From: Heterocephalus glaber
Lineage: Eukaryota > Chordata > Mammalia > Rodentia > Bathyergidae
Length of the DNA stretch: 64,000 nucleotides
Assembly: GCF_000247695.1 (NCBI RefSeq)
Contig: NW_004624881.1
Span: forward strand, 607,176-671,175
Direction of reading: 5' to 3'
Of the stretch, positions 1 through 10,566 are shown piece by piece. Made by a program: the position numbers and the translations under genes. Under the pieces are notes generated by a model that made no database searches, had not been told where the DNA came from, and saw nothing but the letters and a program-made list of their open reading frames with translations. Each line of letters starts with the position of its first letter. Position 1 is the first letter of the stretch.

Positions 1-1790
1 CCAGGACAGCCAAGCCCAGCAGCCCAGGAGCGGCAGGGAGGTGCAGGCCCCAGATCTTCCTGTCCCTGCCTTCCATGGCGGAGGTGCCTTATCAGAGGTG
101 CCCAGCTTGGCTGCGCCCTGAGCGGGCGACAGGGGGCCCCAGGCCACAGGCTTCCTCCCCACAGCCGCCTGGGTAGAGGCAGAGGCAGGACAGCACTGCC
201 GCCCCACCAGAGGTCCTGACCTCCTGCTGCCTGCTCCTTTCCCTCCAGGCCAGGAAGCCTAACCTCCGGAGGAGGACACTGCACTCTTTGACTGCAAGGC
301 TAGAGTCACGGAAACAGTTATTGCTGGTTCTGTCTTTTCCTGAGAAGAGGCTTTGTGTGCATCTGGACAGGAACAGTGTACCAGAAAGCTCGGTCCTCCG
401 AACCCCAAGCAGCAGGGTGCCCCACCGGCCAGCTGTGCAGTCCTGGGAGTGTCTGAGCATCCTCCTGTCTCAGCCTGCTTTTCCCCATGTGAGGTGGCTC
501 ACGCATGCTCTCTCTGGTTCGCGCGCTCTTCCCTCCCCTCAGTGCGGCCTGGCCCTGCCTCTGACCCGGGCCGGCTCCAGGCTGTGGGGCACAGCCACGC
601 TCAGAGACAGGGCCAGAGCGGGGTCGGAGACCACCAGCAAGGCGCTGCTGCAGGTGCTCTGGTGAGCCCTGGCAGGCGGGGGGGGGGCCTGGTCCCAGGT
701 GCAGCTTTGGTGCCACCTTCCCCTCAAGGTCTCCCAGGCCCCTGGCTCCTCAGGGGCTGCAGCTGGGCCTGGCCTCAGGCACAGGCGGTGCGTCCTGTGC
801 CCTCACCTCCTCCTCCTGTACCCTCCCTGATGGCCTCTCCCAACTCAGGCTGAGCAGGTGTAGAGGCTGGGAAGGGGCCCGCGGCCCAGAGTGGCGGGGT
901 TGAACCTGTGCTAGGCCCGGGCCACGGGTTCTTCTGCGGGCTCTGAGAGCTTCCCCATTGCTGTGCTCCCTCTGGGCCAGACCAGGGCTGAGAAGCAAGT
1001 GCAGGGCCTCTTGCCCAGCCCGGAGCACGTCCCGGGCTCCCTGGCTCCATCCTGTCTGTGTGCGGCTCACAGGTGTCCTGCTAGGCACTGGCCTACAGCC
1101 ACACCTGCCTGCCTAGCCCTAGGGCCCCACCCTGGGCTCTGCTCCCCTGACCTTCAGTGCCCTTGGGCCTCTGCAGCCCTGAGAGAAGCAGGCCACCCAG
1201 TGCCTGGTTGGAGACGCCTGCACGGGGTGCAGTGCTCCTGAGACCCCCAGACCCCGGGGCATTCGCAGAACGGGGCTCCAAACACGCGTGTCTGGTGGTG
1301 TGCAGAAGCTGGAAGCCAGAACAAAATGGTATCCAGAACTGGATTTCGAGGCTCCCCATCTTCCCTTTTCTCCCTGTGTTTAGAACTGCTCCTACTGGCA
1401 CCCATGACCACCTTCTGCCAGTACCCACGTAGGACAGTGGCAGACTTCTCTTTCTGTAGATTAAGATTTTTATTAGAACGTTTTCAGTACATAGAGAGTG
1501 TGCTCACCATGGGGAGAAGGTACCTGTAGGTAAGCATGTTAATTTATAAAAATTAGGGTGGCAGGAAGACATATTCAGCCCATCCCCGTGGGAGTGGAGA
1601 CTTGTGGCCGGGAGTGGGGCGACTGTCATGTGGCTGGCCTATGTGACCACAGCCTCCTTCCCCTGAGCTTGGCCACAAGTTCTGTTCAGGCTTCCAGGCC
1701 GAGCTCTTCCCAGCACACAGGAAGCCTGTGGGGCCGGCGGCCTCTCTCTCTCAGTTTTTATTTTTCATTCATCCATGTGTGCAGTACATC
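1..1790. other. GC-rich unassigned DNA
   Basis: The first ~1.44 kb is visibly GC-rich, with many CCC/GGG runs, scattered CpGs and a G10 run near 678-687. After ~1440 composition falls toward the AT-rich level of the rest of the window. Overlapping open frames of 60-166 codons occur on both strands, as expected by chance in GC-rich DNA, and I recognise no protein in them. An AATAAA on the minus strand near 1470 could be a leftward transcript end but nothing else supports one. It could be intron or flank of a neighbouring gene. Confidence 0.4.
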
Positions 1791-1791
1791 A

Positions 1792-2145
1792 CTGCTATGG
1801 TCTGGGTCTGGGTATCCCCCAAAGCCTCATGTGGTTACAGGCTGGATCTGGAGGGTGTGAAGCTGGAATTGATTCCTGATGTGATGCTGGGCCCAAGGCA
1901 CTGGGGTTAAGGGTGTGAGTGCTGCCACCCTAAGTAGTCTAAATAACATAAAAGCGGCAGCAGATGCTGATAACTCCCGTGTTACCTTCACTGTCTCTTG
2001 CGCACCATGATGTTTCTCTGTCCCAGCCTGGAGCCAGCTGGTTATGGACTGAAACCTCTAGGAACCGTAAGCTACATAAACCTTTCCCCTTCAACTCTGG
2101 GTGTTGGCATTTCATCTCAGAGCCCAGAGAAAGGTAACTAAGACA
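1792..2145 (+). mobile_element. MaLR-like LTR remnant
   Basis: The sequence starts with a TATGGTCTGG-type head followed by CCCCCAAAGCCTCATGTG and ends with GGACTGAAACCTCTAGGAACC, then a 'cataaacctttcc' stretch and GGTAACTAAGACA. This head-to-tail order is that of mammalian MaLR (MST/MLT1/THE1-like) LTRs. It is diverged and internally shortened. Identification is by remembered family pattern; a RepeatMasker run would fix the subfamily. Confidence 0.6.
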
Positions 2146-2184
2146 ATCACCATCACATTCCCGTGGGAGCTGGTGCACGGACAC

Positions 2185-2605
2185 AGTACGTCTTCACTCC
2201 TTCTCACCCTCTTCAGTTCTTAGCCCTTCTTATGTGCAAAAGACCTGTCTCCTTGCTTCCTGTTATCTCTCATATTTTGCTCTTTGTTTATTTATACTCT
2301 GGGTTTCCATCTAAGAGAAACCATGTGATAGTGAGGCTTGTGTGTCCAATTCCACTTCACATCATACTCTCCAGGTGCACCCATCTCCCTGTAAGGGGCC
2401 TTCTTTATGGCAGAGTAGTACTCCATGGTGTGTAAATACCACACTTTCTTCATCCTGTCACCTCTGGGTGGGCACATGGGCCTCCTTGCTAGCTATTACA
2501 GGCCATGCTGCTGTCCACGCCAGTGTGCATGTGTCGCTGTGATAGGATGTCTCATGCCTTCGGAAGACTCCCAGAAGGGGAGTAGCTGGCCAGATGATGG
2601 TTTGA
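2185..2605 (-). mobile_element. L1 LINE fragment, ORF2 C-terminus
   Basis: On the minus strand the translation contains the conserved L1 ORF2 tail motif KKVWYLHTMEYYSAIKK (about 2400-2450). The plus strand shows the usual antisense landmarks: 'agagaaaccatgtgatagtg', a 'gtagtactccatgg' block, and 'ggggagtagctggccag'. It is a short 3' piece of a degraded L1 next to the ATRX retrocopy. Confidence 0.8.
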
Positions 2606-4551
2606 CTCCAATATAACAGTCAGGGGAGGTGCCTGTGAAGCAGATCAAACACTGCAGAGGCCGCTAGGAAACTAGTGTCTGTTGTTGCAAAAGTGACGAA
2701 TTCTATCCTATCGAGGAGGAGTAGGAGGATTATTTTAACAGGAATACTGCTTCAAAATAACTTAATTGAGTATCATTGCATGGTTAACTCTATGAAGGAA
2801 AATTTGCTTGGATCCATTAAGGAGTTCAGGTATAAATTTATAAATCCAATCCAAAATGGTCAGTGTGCACATTCTACCATGGTAGATGTCAGAGTGATGA
2901 AAAAATGTGCTCACATTCTCTATGAGATGTTAGCTGGATGTATTCAGAGGAGCAATTATACAGCATTAACAAAGTGCTTGCCTCCAAAATATGAATGGTT
3001 CTACTACTGCACAGTCATGGAATAAGTGAGCTGAAGAATTTAATGATGAAACTAATGTGGGAGGTCGATTGCTTATCATTTCTACCAAAGCAGGATTTCT
3101 TGGAATTAATCTGGTAGCTGATAACTGAGTAATCATATTTGATGCTTCTTGGAATCCATCTTATGATATCCAGAGTAGATTCAGAGTTTATCACTTTGGA
3201 AAAACTAAGCCGCCTGAATATGTGTACAGGTTCTTAGCTCAGGGAACCATGGAAGATAAAATTTGTGATCAGCAAGTAACTAAGCAATCCCTATCTTTTT
3301 GAGTTGTTGATCAACAGCAGGTTGAGCATTATTTTACTATGAATGAGCTTACTGGACTTTATACTTTCAACCAGACTTACTAGCTGACCCCAACTCAGAA
3401 AAATGAAGTGGGTTACTCCCATGCTGCCAAAGGATACTGTACTTGCAGAACTTCCTCAAATACATAAAGAACACATTGTAGGATATCATGATCATGATTC
3501 TCTTTTGGACCACTAAGAGGAAGAAAAGTTAACTGAAGAAGAAAGAAAAGCAGCTTGGGCAGAATATGAAGCAAAAAAGATGGGACTGTGCATGTGTTTC
3601 AACAAACCAACTGGGGCCAATTTAACCCGTCACTTTCAGCTCTCAAACTCCTTATATTCCTTTCAATTTGGGAGCCCTGTCAGCACTGAGTAATCAACAG
3701 CTGGAGGGCCCCATTAATCAAGGAAGAGAAAAAGTTGTGAAAGCAACAAATACTGTGACAGCAGTGAGGATTCAGACTCTTGAAGGTATGATTTCAGCTG
3801 TATGGAAGGAAAACATGAATCTCTCAGAGGCCCAAGTACAGGCATTAGCATTAAGTAGACAAGCCAGTCAGGAGCTTGATGTTAAACGAAGAGAAGCAAT
3901 CTACAATGATGTACTGACAAAACAACAGATGTTAATCAGCTGTGTTTAGTGAATACTTATGAACAGAAGGCTCCAGCAGCAGTACAATCAGCAGTAACAG
4001 CAACAAATGACTTACCAACAAGTGACAACAGGTCACCTCATGATGCAAAAGCCTCCAAATTTAGTTATGAGTCCTTCTAACTACCATCAGATTGATATGA
4101 AAGCAATGTGTCAGTCAGTGGCTGGCGGTGTGCAGCCACTACCATTACACTGTGCAACACTCCCAATGAGAAGCAAAAATCTAGGACCTTCCCAAGGGAA
4201 ATCAATGTGATTTTGCACTAAAAGCGTAAAGGATTGTTAAAATCACAGAAAGATCTTTTATTTTTTTAGGAATCAACGACTTAACAAAACTCAACTGTAT
4301 AGTTTGGTCCCTTAAATGTCAATCTTCCATATTTGTTTTAAATTTTTTTAAATAGGACATACCTTTTCTCCCTCACATTTGTCAGTGATGTTGCCTAGAA
4401 TGTTCTTACACACATTGAGTAGAGAAGATATTTCAAGTTGCTTCAGAGAAAACAAATCCTTCCATAACAGTAGCAGCTCACAGATTTCCTCTCTAAATTT
4501 TTATGCCTGCTTTTAGCAACCATAAAATTGTCATAAAATTAATGAATTTTT

Positions 4552-4650
4552 GGGCCAGGGATTTAGCTCAGGGGTTCTGCCTCCTGCTTTGCAAGTGCAA
4601 GGTCCCAAGTTCAATTCCCGGTACCAAAAAAAAAATACATAAAAAATAAA
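4552..4650 (+). mobile_element. ID-like tRNA-derived SINE
   Basis: The body has a pol III A box (tttagctcaggggtt) and B box (aagttcaattcccgg), ends in 'ggtacc' and then an A-rich tail. A perfect 17-bp target-site duplication (ATAAAATTAATGAATTT) flanks it at 4533-4549 and 4651-4667. It inserted into the 3' UTR part of the ATRX retrocopy, so it is younger than that retrocopy. Confidence 0.92.
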
Positions 4651-4776
4651 ATAAAATTAATGAATTTAGGAAAGAATAAAGATGTATATATCCATTTTTA
4701 CAAATAAAAATACAGAGCTGCGTTCTTAGAGTTGATTCCTCAATTTATGAAGCACATTATACTTAATCCATTTCTT

Positions 4777-4866
4777 TTTTTTTTTCTTTTTTGGTAATAG
4801 GGATCAAACTCAGGTCCTTGTGCTTGCACAGCAGGTGGTGAAACCACTCAGCTAAATCCCCAGGCC
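4777..4866 (-). mobile_element. ID-like SINE, antisense
   Basis: This is the reverse complement of the same SINE family: a T-rich tail, 'ggtaatagggatcaaactcagg', 'ccactcagctaaatcccc', 'aggcc'. Near-identical 12-bp direct repeats (AATCCATTTCTT at 4765-4776 and AATTCATTTCTT at 4867-4878) are its target-site duplication with one substitution. It lies inside the ATRX retrocopy's 3' UTR region. Confidence 0.9.
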
Positions 4867-5720
4867 AATTCATTTCTTGATTTTCTTGATTAGAATGATT
4901 GAAATGGTCTTAATGTTCTTTTGACTGAAGTCTGAAATAGGACTGCTCTATTGTCTCTTATGATTGAAAGTCAGAAACTAAGGGTTATCTTCAACACAGA
5001 ATTGTGTGCAATATTCTTAATCACTACTGCTCTAAAGTTGGAGGAGTCTTGCAGTTATTTTAGCATTGTATAAACAGACTTAAGTACAGCCTAAGAAGAG
5101 AATTCCTTTTTCTTCTTTAGTCTGACGCTTTTTATTTTCAGTTATCTGTGCTGAAATATTTACAGGAGAAATTTCAGGGTTTGGATCACCTTTCCTCTCT
5201 CCTGGCACTAATATATAGCACATTTCTTAACTGCATGGTGCCAGTGCTAGTGCTTCATCCCTTTGCTGGCAGTGGGATGTGGGCTAAGAAAATCAAGTTC
5301 TAGCATTTTAGGAGCTGAATGCTGAAGTTGTTGCTAGGTTCACACCCTGTTTTATAAACAACATCAAAATGTCAGAGCTGTGGTTGACTTTAAGTTTCCA
5401 TAAGGAATGTGCTTTGACAATTCCCAGAACTGTCAGTATTGTGAAGTAATTCTCTTACAGATGACGATCACTGGTTTCTCTCCTCTCATTACCATGTTCT
5501 CCTCACCACCCCCACCCCATCTCCTTTCCTTTCATTTTTCTTTGATTGTTTTAAAGTTTGATTTTTTTCCCCAGTTAAGATCTGAGGCAATTTTCTGATC
5601 CAAATTACTTTTAACACCCTTTTTTGAGGTTTTACTAAAGATCATTACATTTTTTTCTTAATCCAGGTGTATAAAAATGAACTATAAGTTTATTCATGTT
5701 CAATTTGGTTGTTTGAGGTT

Positions 5721-5813
5721 TTGTGTTTTTTTTGTACCAGGAATTGAACATTGAACTTGGGTCCTTGTGCTTGCAGGGCATGCAGCAGAACCACTGAGCT
5801 AAATCCCCGGGCC
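5721..5813 (-). mobile_element. ID-like SINE, antisense
   Basis: A third family member sits in the ATRX 3' UTR region: T-rich tail, 'gtaccaggaattgaacattg', 'ccactgagctaaatccccgg', 'gcc'. Imperfect flanking repeats (TTGTTTGAG at 5709 and TTGCTTGAG at 5814) are the likely target-site duplication. Confidence 0.88.
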
Positions 5814-7066
5814 TTGCTTGAGTTCCTTAAAAAAGTTGTTTTTCAATATGGGAATTAACATGGTAAAACCGTTTTTGAGATGATGACATAATGGTAGAAA
5901 AGCTAAAGAATTCCTATAAAAAGAAAGCTGGGTGAAGGATTTACTCTAGGTATCACTGGATTAGAATGACTTTAGCATTTGCTAGAACTGTTTTGAGTTT
6001 TTTTGATAATAAAGAGATTTCCATTTTTATCTCAGAAGAACTAGTAGTAAAATATCCAAGAGCACTAGGTTTATGGTACATAATTTATAAGGTTGGTGGA
6101 TCCATCCCCCACTTTCTCATGATAAAATATCACTAACAAATTCCATATATTTGGATACTATGCCAGCCATATAATTAGATTTATTTAATTGGAGTGTGGG
6201 GCAGTTGTGTTTCATTATTTTCATTTCATTTTAGGAAAAAAGAAAAGATTTATAAGATAAATATCTGAAGGCAGTACACTCTGGCCAACTGTTATCAGTT
6301 GGTGTTTCTGCAAGTCCAGAGTACTTTAAACTTGATTTATTAGACTGGGAATTTTCAACATGGTCTCTAATTACTAACTCAGAGACATAGATGTAAAAAG
6401 ATTAGGCAACCTTTTAAACCTTTTTCACCATAGATGGAATAGGAAATCAGAGTTTGAAATAAAACTTGGACTACTTTGCATGCACTCTTCCCACGACATT
6501 TTAGCTCCATAATATGTACTTTGAGTATAACATCAAATTTTAACAAATATTTAAATACAAAAATTACATCAGTAAAGTACTAAAAAGCTCATTTTTATAT
6601 TTATTATATGTTTTAAATTGTTGAAATGGCTTAAAAATGACAATTTAGAATGTTGCTTGTAATACAGCTTTTCCTGTTAAGTTCTCCACTTTTTGTAACC
6701 TGTTTTATTTCTTTGGGTGTAAAGTGTTTTTGCTTAGTATTGTGATTTTGTTTATGTTGTGTCCCAGCGGTATAGTAATGTTTCAGTCTGTCATCCAGCT
6801 TTGGCTGCTGAAATCATACAGCTGTGAAGACTCGCCTTTGCTTCAGTTAGACTGTTTTCCAGTTCTGTATTTAGTTTCTTAAGTACTGTAGAAAAGACAC
6901 CATTTCCTCTTTAAGGCTGTTTTGTAAGCCTGGAATTGTTTTTAAAGAAAAGCATTCAAGTATGACAATATACTATCTGTCTTTTCACCATTCAAAATGC
7001 TGTTTAGTAGGTGAAACTTAAACTATTTAATGTCATTTAATAAAGTAACCAAAATGTAAAAAAAAA

Positions 7067-9475
7067 GGACTATGAAAATCCAGAAAACATAGCAGGGAAG
7101 TAGCATCAGAGAAGAAGGAACCAGGGACCATATATGAACTATAAGGGTACACCTCCATAAGCCAGCCAGATACACAGAAGTGAAATTAATTAATCACACA
7201 GGTGGCTCTCAAGCAAGTCAAGTTGACACTTATTCCTAATGACAGTCAGGTCCTCACTTTGGAAGGATTGTACAAATTTGTGAGCATTGATGACATTTTC
7301 TATCACCATTATAATTTACATATTTGATTCTAGTTTGTAATTTAAAATTGATGATGTTAAATTAGTTGGATGATTCTTTATATCCTTATTTTCATGTTTA
7401 TCATAAACATAGTGAGACCACCTGACACATAACAGCTGGCTGTATATGAGCATGCAACACTCTAGGGTGACAGCACAAAAATCAGACAATTAGAATGTTT
7501 ATGGTGAAGGTAATAACTAAGCAACTGAGCCAACTCATCCAGAGAATTCATAAATCAACCAAGCAAAGGGAAATACACCCTAAATGATGTAGAAGGACTT
7601 GCATTGTTGACAAAGTAGTCAGAGTGTTGGTTTCTTTCAGGAGAGATTCTACCACACCAGATGTATTTATCCAACTATAGCAGGAGGTGTTTACTTCCAC
7701 CCCATTCTGCCTGGTTCACCCAACAGACAGTACAAAAAAGTCATGTTATCAAAAACAAATGTCTCAAGAGAATTAAAGTTTTCGATGCAACCATAGGTTG
7801 TGCAATAGGTTGTTAGGCTGTGGTAGCCAATGTTTGAGATAGATTTCTTATTATAATTTTATTTACATTTATGCAAAGCAAACAGGAGCATTTTGCAAAA
7901 AGATGCCTATTTAGATGGGTTTATATCTGAGGCTAAATTCTTTTTCACAATCAGGGAAACTTGAGAATTTGTTTACACTGAGAGGAAGGACATGTAGTAA
8001 GAAGAGATGGAGAATGAAACTAATTGATTATGATTATCCCAAACTGTCATTTTGACAAAGGAAATACAATTGCCATAGGGCAGTTTGTATCTGTGATCCT
8101 CACCCTGTCAGCAGTAGCAGCTTCATCAATTAATTTGCTTTAGATTGTAACAGTCTATGCTCAAATGATTCTCTTTTTATTGTAAATACAGCTAAGAGAA
8201 GAAACAACATGTAAGTCAAAGAATCACCAGAGAAAATAATTCCAATAAAATATTTTGTAAAACACTCAAAAGCCACATGAATGTACCCCTGTAAGCAAAT
8301 TATTATTATTATACAAATGCAAGGCAGAAAATGGTAAATGTTTTTATGGCAAAGTAATTATCTACAAAATATTACAAATGCCAAAGAAAATGTTTTCAAT
8401 ATTATAATATTGGAATTCTCTTTTTACCAATGGAAATAAAGTAAAATGAAGATAAAATCACTCAGTATGACTAATTTAAATACTGAAAACAAAATTAGTA
8501 AGCAACTATTTTATTATTTGAATGCTTCAAAACAAGCAGAGGTAAATGAATTAAAGTTAAAATAAATTTAGAATAGATTTTAGAAAAGCTCTAAAATCAA
8601 CCAAAGGGGAGGTCTGCAGAGAAAGTTGTCACCACATTAAATATTAGAATCCATATCCAGTGAAAGGTTACATCTAGGAGGAGTATTTCAAATCTTTTTA
8701 TAAAATATGCAGACAAGGACATATCAGAATGAAACAGGAAATATACTGCCAGTAGGAAAATAGAACTTTGGCATCCAGTATGACATCACTCCTTGCATAA
8801 GTAACAGTGCGAAGAGGGAAAGAAAGAATCACACACTAGACTTGAAGAGCAATGTGCAGCAAATCTCTCTTCTCTGAGGAGAGAGAAATGTGCAGTGTGA
8901 CTGGCCTGGTGTTCCTTAGATCAAAGTCATTGTCAAAGAAATCTCAGGTTCATGCATTAGATCTGTTAGGGGAAACTGAGGAGATCATCAGCCACAGAAG
9001 GACCGCATCTCAATCATGCTCCAGACCAGGACCTAGAGAATGAGGAGCAGGTGAAGAATTTCCAAACCCAATGGCTGACAAAGAAGCTCTCCTACAATGG
9101 GTCTGACACTGCCAAAAAAACTGAAGCAAATGGGAAAATATTTGAGATGTCTAGGTAAAAATTTAAAAAGTCATTTTTGAAAGAACTGAAAAAAGATTTC
9201 TGGAACTTGATTTCATTTTAAATACTGTATTGCTTAATTCTCTCATCCTATGAGTATAGAAATTGAAAGATAGCAGCAGTTTGGGGAAACGAAATCACAA
9301 CAGAAATATTTACATTCACTAGATTTCAAGATACTTTATTTTATCCCCTTATTGTCTCCTCAGTTCCTGATTAGAAGACACACTGTAGGTCTAATGGGTG
9401 CTCAGAATCCTGCTCGTAGCATCATCCGCTCACTGTACCCTCTGACTCTGCAGAGACCACAGCATGTGGGCAGAC
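7067..9475 (+). repeat. OR unit copy A, upstream modules
   Basis: No gene is visible. The stretch is paralogous to sequence upstream of unit C: 7080-7160 matches a MaLR-like LTR tail also present near 17270-17400, 7330-7945 matches 17520-18140, and 7960-9475 matches 20715-22250. Shared landmarks include 'gttggatgattctttatat', 'tattagatctgttagggg' and 'ctctgactctgcagagacca', the last just before the OR start. Copy A lacks about 2.5 kb that unit C carries between the last two blocks. An acceptor-like CAG close to the OR ATG would fit the usual non-coding-exon plus single-coding-exon OR gene layout (inference). Confidence 0.7.
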
Positions 9476-10566
9476 ATGGACCACCTCACCATTTTCACAG
9501 AATTCCTCCTCATGGATGTTGCAGACTCCTGAGAGCTCAAGGTTCTGTAAGGCGTGCTGTTCTTAGTGGTTTATCTGGGAGCACTAACAGGGAATATTGT
9601 GACTGTCACTGTCATCATGAGAGACACACATCTGCACTCTGACATGTACTTTTTTTATAAGCAACATGGCCCTCCTAGACCTCAGTAGTGTCTCAGTTGT
9701 TGTTCCCAAGGCTGTAGTGAACACCATGACAGGCAGTAAGACCATATCCCTGGCAGAATGTGTTGCACAGATTTTCCTATATACACTTTTTTAAGAGGTG
9801 GAGATTCCCCTCCTGGTGGTCATGTCTTATGATCGCTATGTGGCCATTTGCCACCCTCTGCACTATGGACTCATCATCACCACGAGTCTGTGCTCCCAGG
9901 CCACAGCTGGCTCCTGGGCCTCTGGTCTGGTCTACTCTGCTATGCACACAAGAGCTCTGTTCAGGCTTCATTTCACCAAAACCAATGTGATCCAGAAACA
10001 TTTCTGTGATATTTCTCAAATTCTGAGGATTTCATCTTCAGATGTCCAGTTTTCTGAATTTATACTCCTTGCTGTAAATGTTTGCATTGCCTCACTGTGT
10101 TGTGCCTTTATGCTAGTGTCATATGTTGATATATTTTCAACTGTTCTTAAGACCTGTTCAGTGGAATCCCATAATAAAGCCATGTCTACCTGTACCCCAC
10201 AGCTGGCCATTCTCCTTTTGTTTCTCATCTCTGGTTCAGTGGCTATCTTAGGTCCCACTGCAAAGAAACCATCCCTTAAGAATCTGTTAACATGGCCAGG
10301 GATTTAGCTCAGTGGTTTCGCCACCTGCTGCACAAGCGCAAGGAGCCGAGTTCAATCCCCAGTGCCAAAACAAACAAACAAACAAATAGAATCTGTTGAC
10401 TGCCATATTCTACACCATGGTGCTCCCATCTGTGAAGCACATCATCTACTGTATATCCAACAGGGATATCAATGCTGCTTTGAAAAGAATGTTCAAGAGA
10501 TTCCCTGAGCTTTCAGTGAAAAATTTCTTGACCAAAACTAAAACCTCATCTATCTTTGCAAAGTAG
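9476..10566 (+). pseudogene. Olfactory receptor pseudogene, OR14-like (copy A)
   Basis: This is the most complete OR14-like copy. The ATG at 9476 starts MDHLTIFTEFLL, and the frame then shows TM1 (GALTGNIVTVTVI), DMYFF, the TM3 end VVMSYDRYVAICHPLHY, HFCDISQILRISSS in extracellular loop 2, STCTPQLAILLLFLISG (TM6) and an IIYC TM7 motif with TAG at 10564-10566. Stops interrupt it at 9530, 9548 and 9792, an extra T in the 9650-9656 run shifts frame, and a SINE (10292-10387) splits TM6 from TM7. Without the SINE the length is about 330 codons, near normal for an OR. Functional ORs are odorant GPCRs of olfactory neurons; this copy cannot encode one. The family 14 call rests on remembered motifs; class II OR is certain. 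Confidence 0.88.
10292..10387 (+). mobile_element. ID-like SINE inside OR pseudogene A
   Basis: A box tttagctcagtggtt, B box gagttcaatccccag, and a (CAAA)n tail. It is flanked by 13-bp duplications, AGAATCTGTTAAC at 10279-10291 and AGAATCTGTTGAC at 10388-10400, differing at one base. The duplicated sequence is OR codons KNLLT, which are uninterrupted in copies D and E. Confidence 0.93.

Larger units (their letters stand above)
2672..7066 (+). pseudogene. ATRX (pseudogene): Processed ATRX pseudogene, 5'-truncated
   Basis: This is an intronless copy of the 3' half of ATRX, the X-linked SWI/SNF-family chromatin remodeller. It starts inside the helicase domain (RRIILTG and LLQNNLIEYHCMVN near 2715-2790), and the degraded C-terminal helicase lobe follows (ISTKAGFLGINLV, then [13 protein letters not shown], 3080-3180). 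The C-terminal region is recognisable (NLSEAQVQALALSRQASQEL, 3820-3875) and ends at GPSQGKSM plus stop at 4210. A junction near 2996 joins the first lobe directly to the segment equivalent to DGSTTAQS, removing roughly 240 codons (estimated from memory of ATRX) and shifting frame. In-frame stops include TGA at 3126 and at 3300. About 2.85 kb of 3' UTR follows to AATAAA at 7039-7044 and an A-run at 7058-7066. Absence of introns plus the poly(A) marks L1-mediated retrotransposition. It is not functional. Confidence 0.92.

Noticed and set aside
92..1432. Many overlapping open frames of 60-166 codons on both strands
   Set aside because: They overlap in several frames within GC-rich DNA where stops are rare, show no recognisable domain, and have proline/alanine/arginine-rich composition typical of chance frames.
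10294..10366. tRNA-like sequence with A and B boxes
   Set aside because: It is the tRNA-derived head of a SINE with A-rich tail and target-site duplication, and the cloverleaf is not intact.
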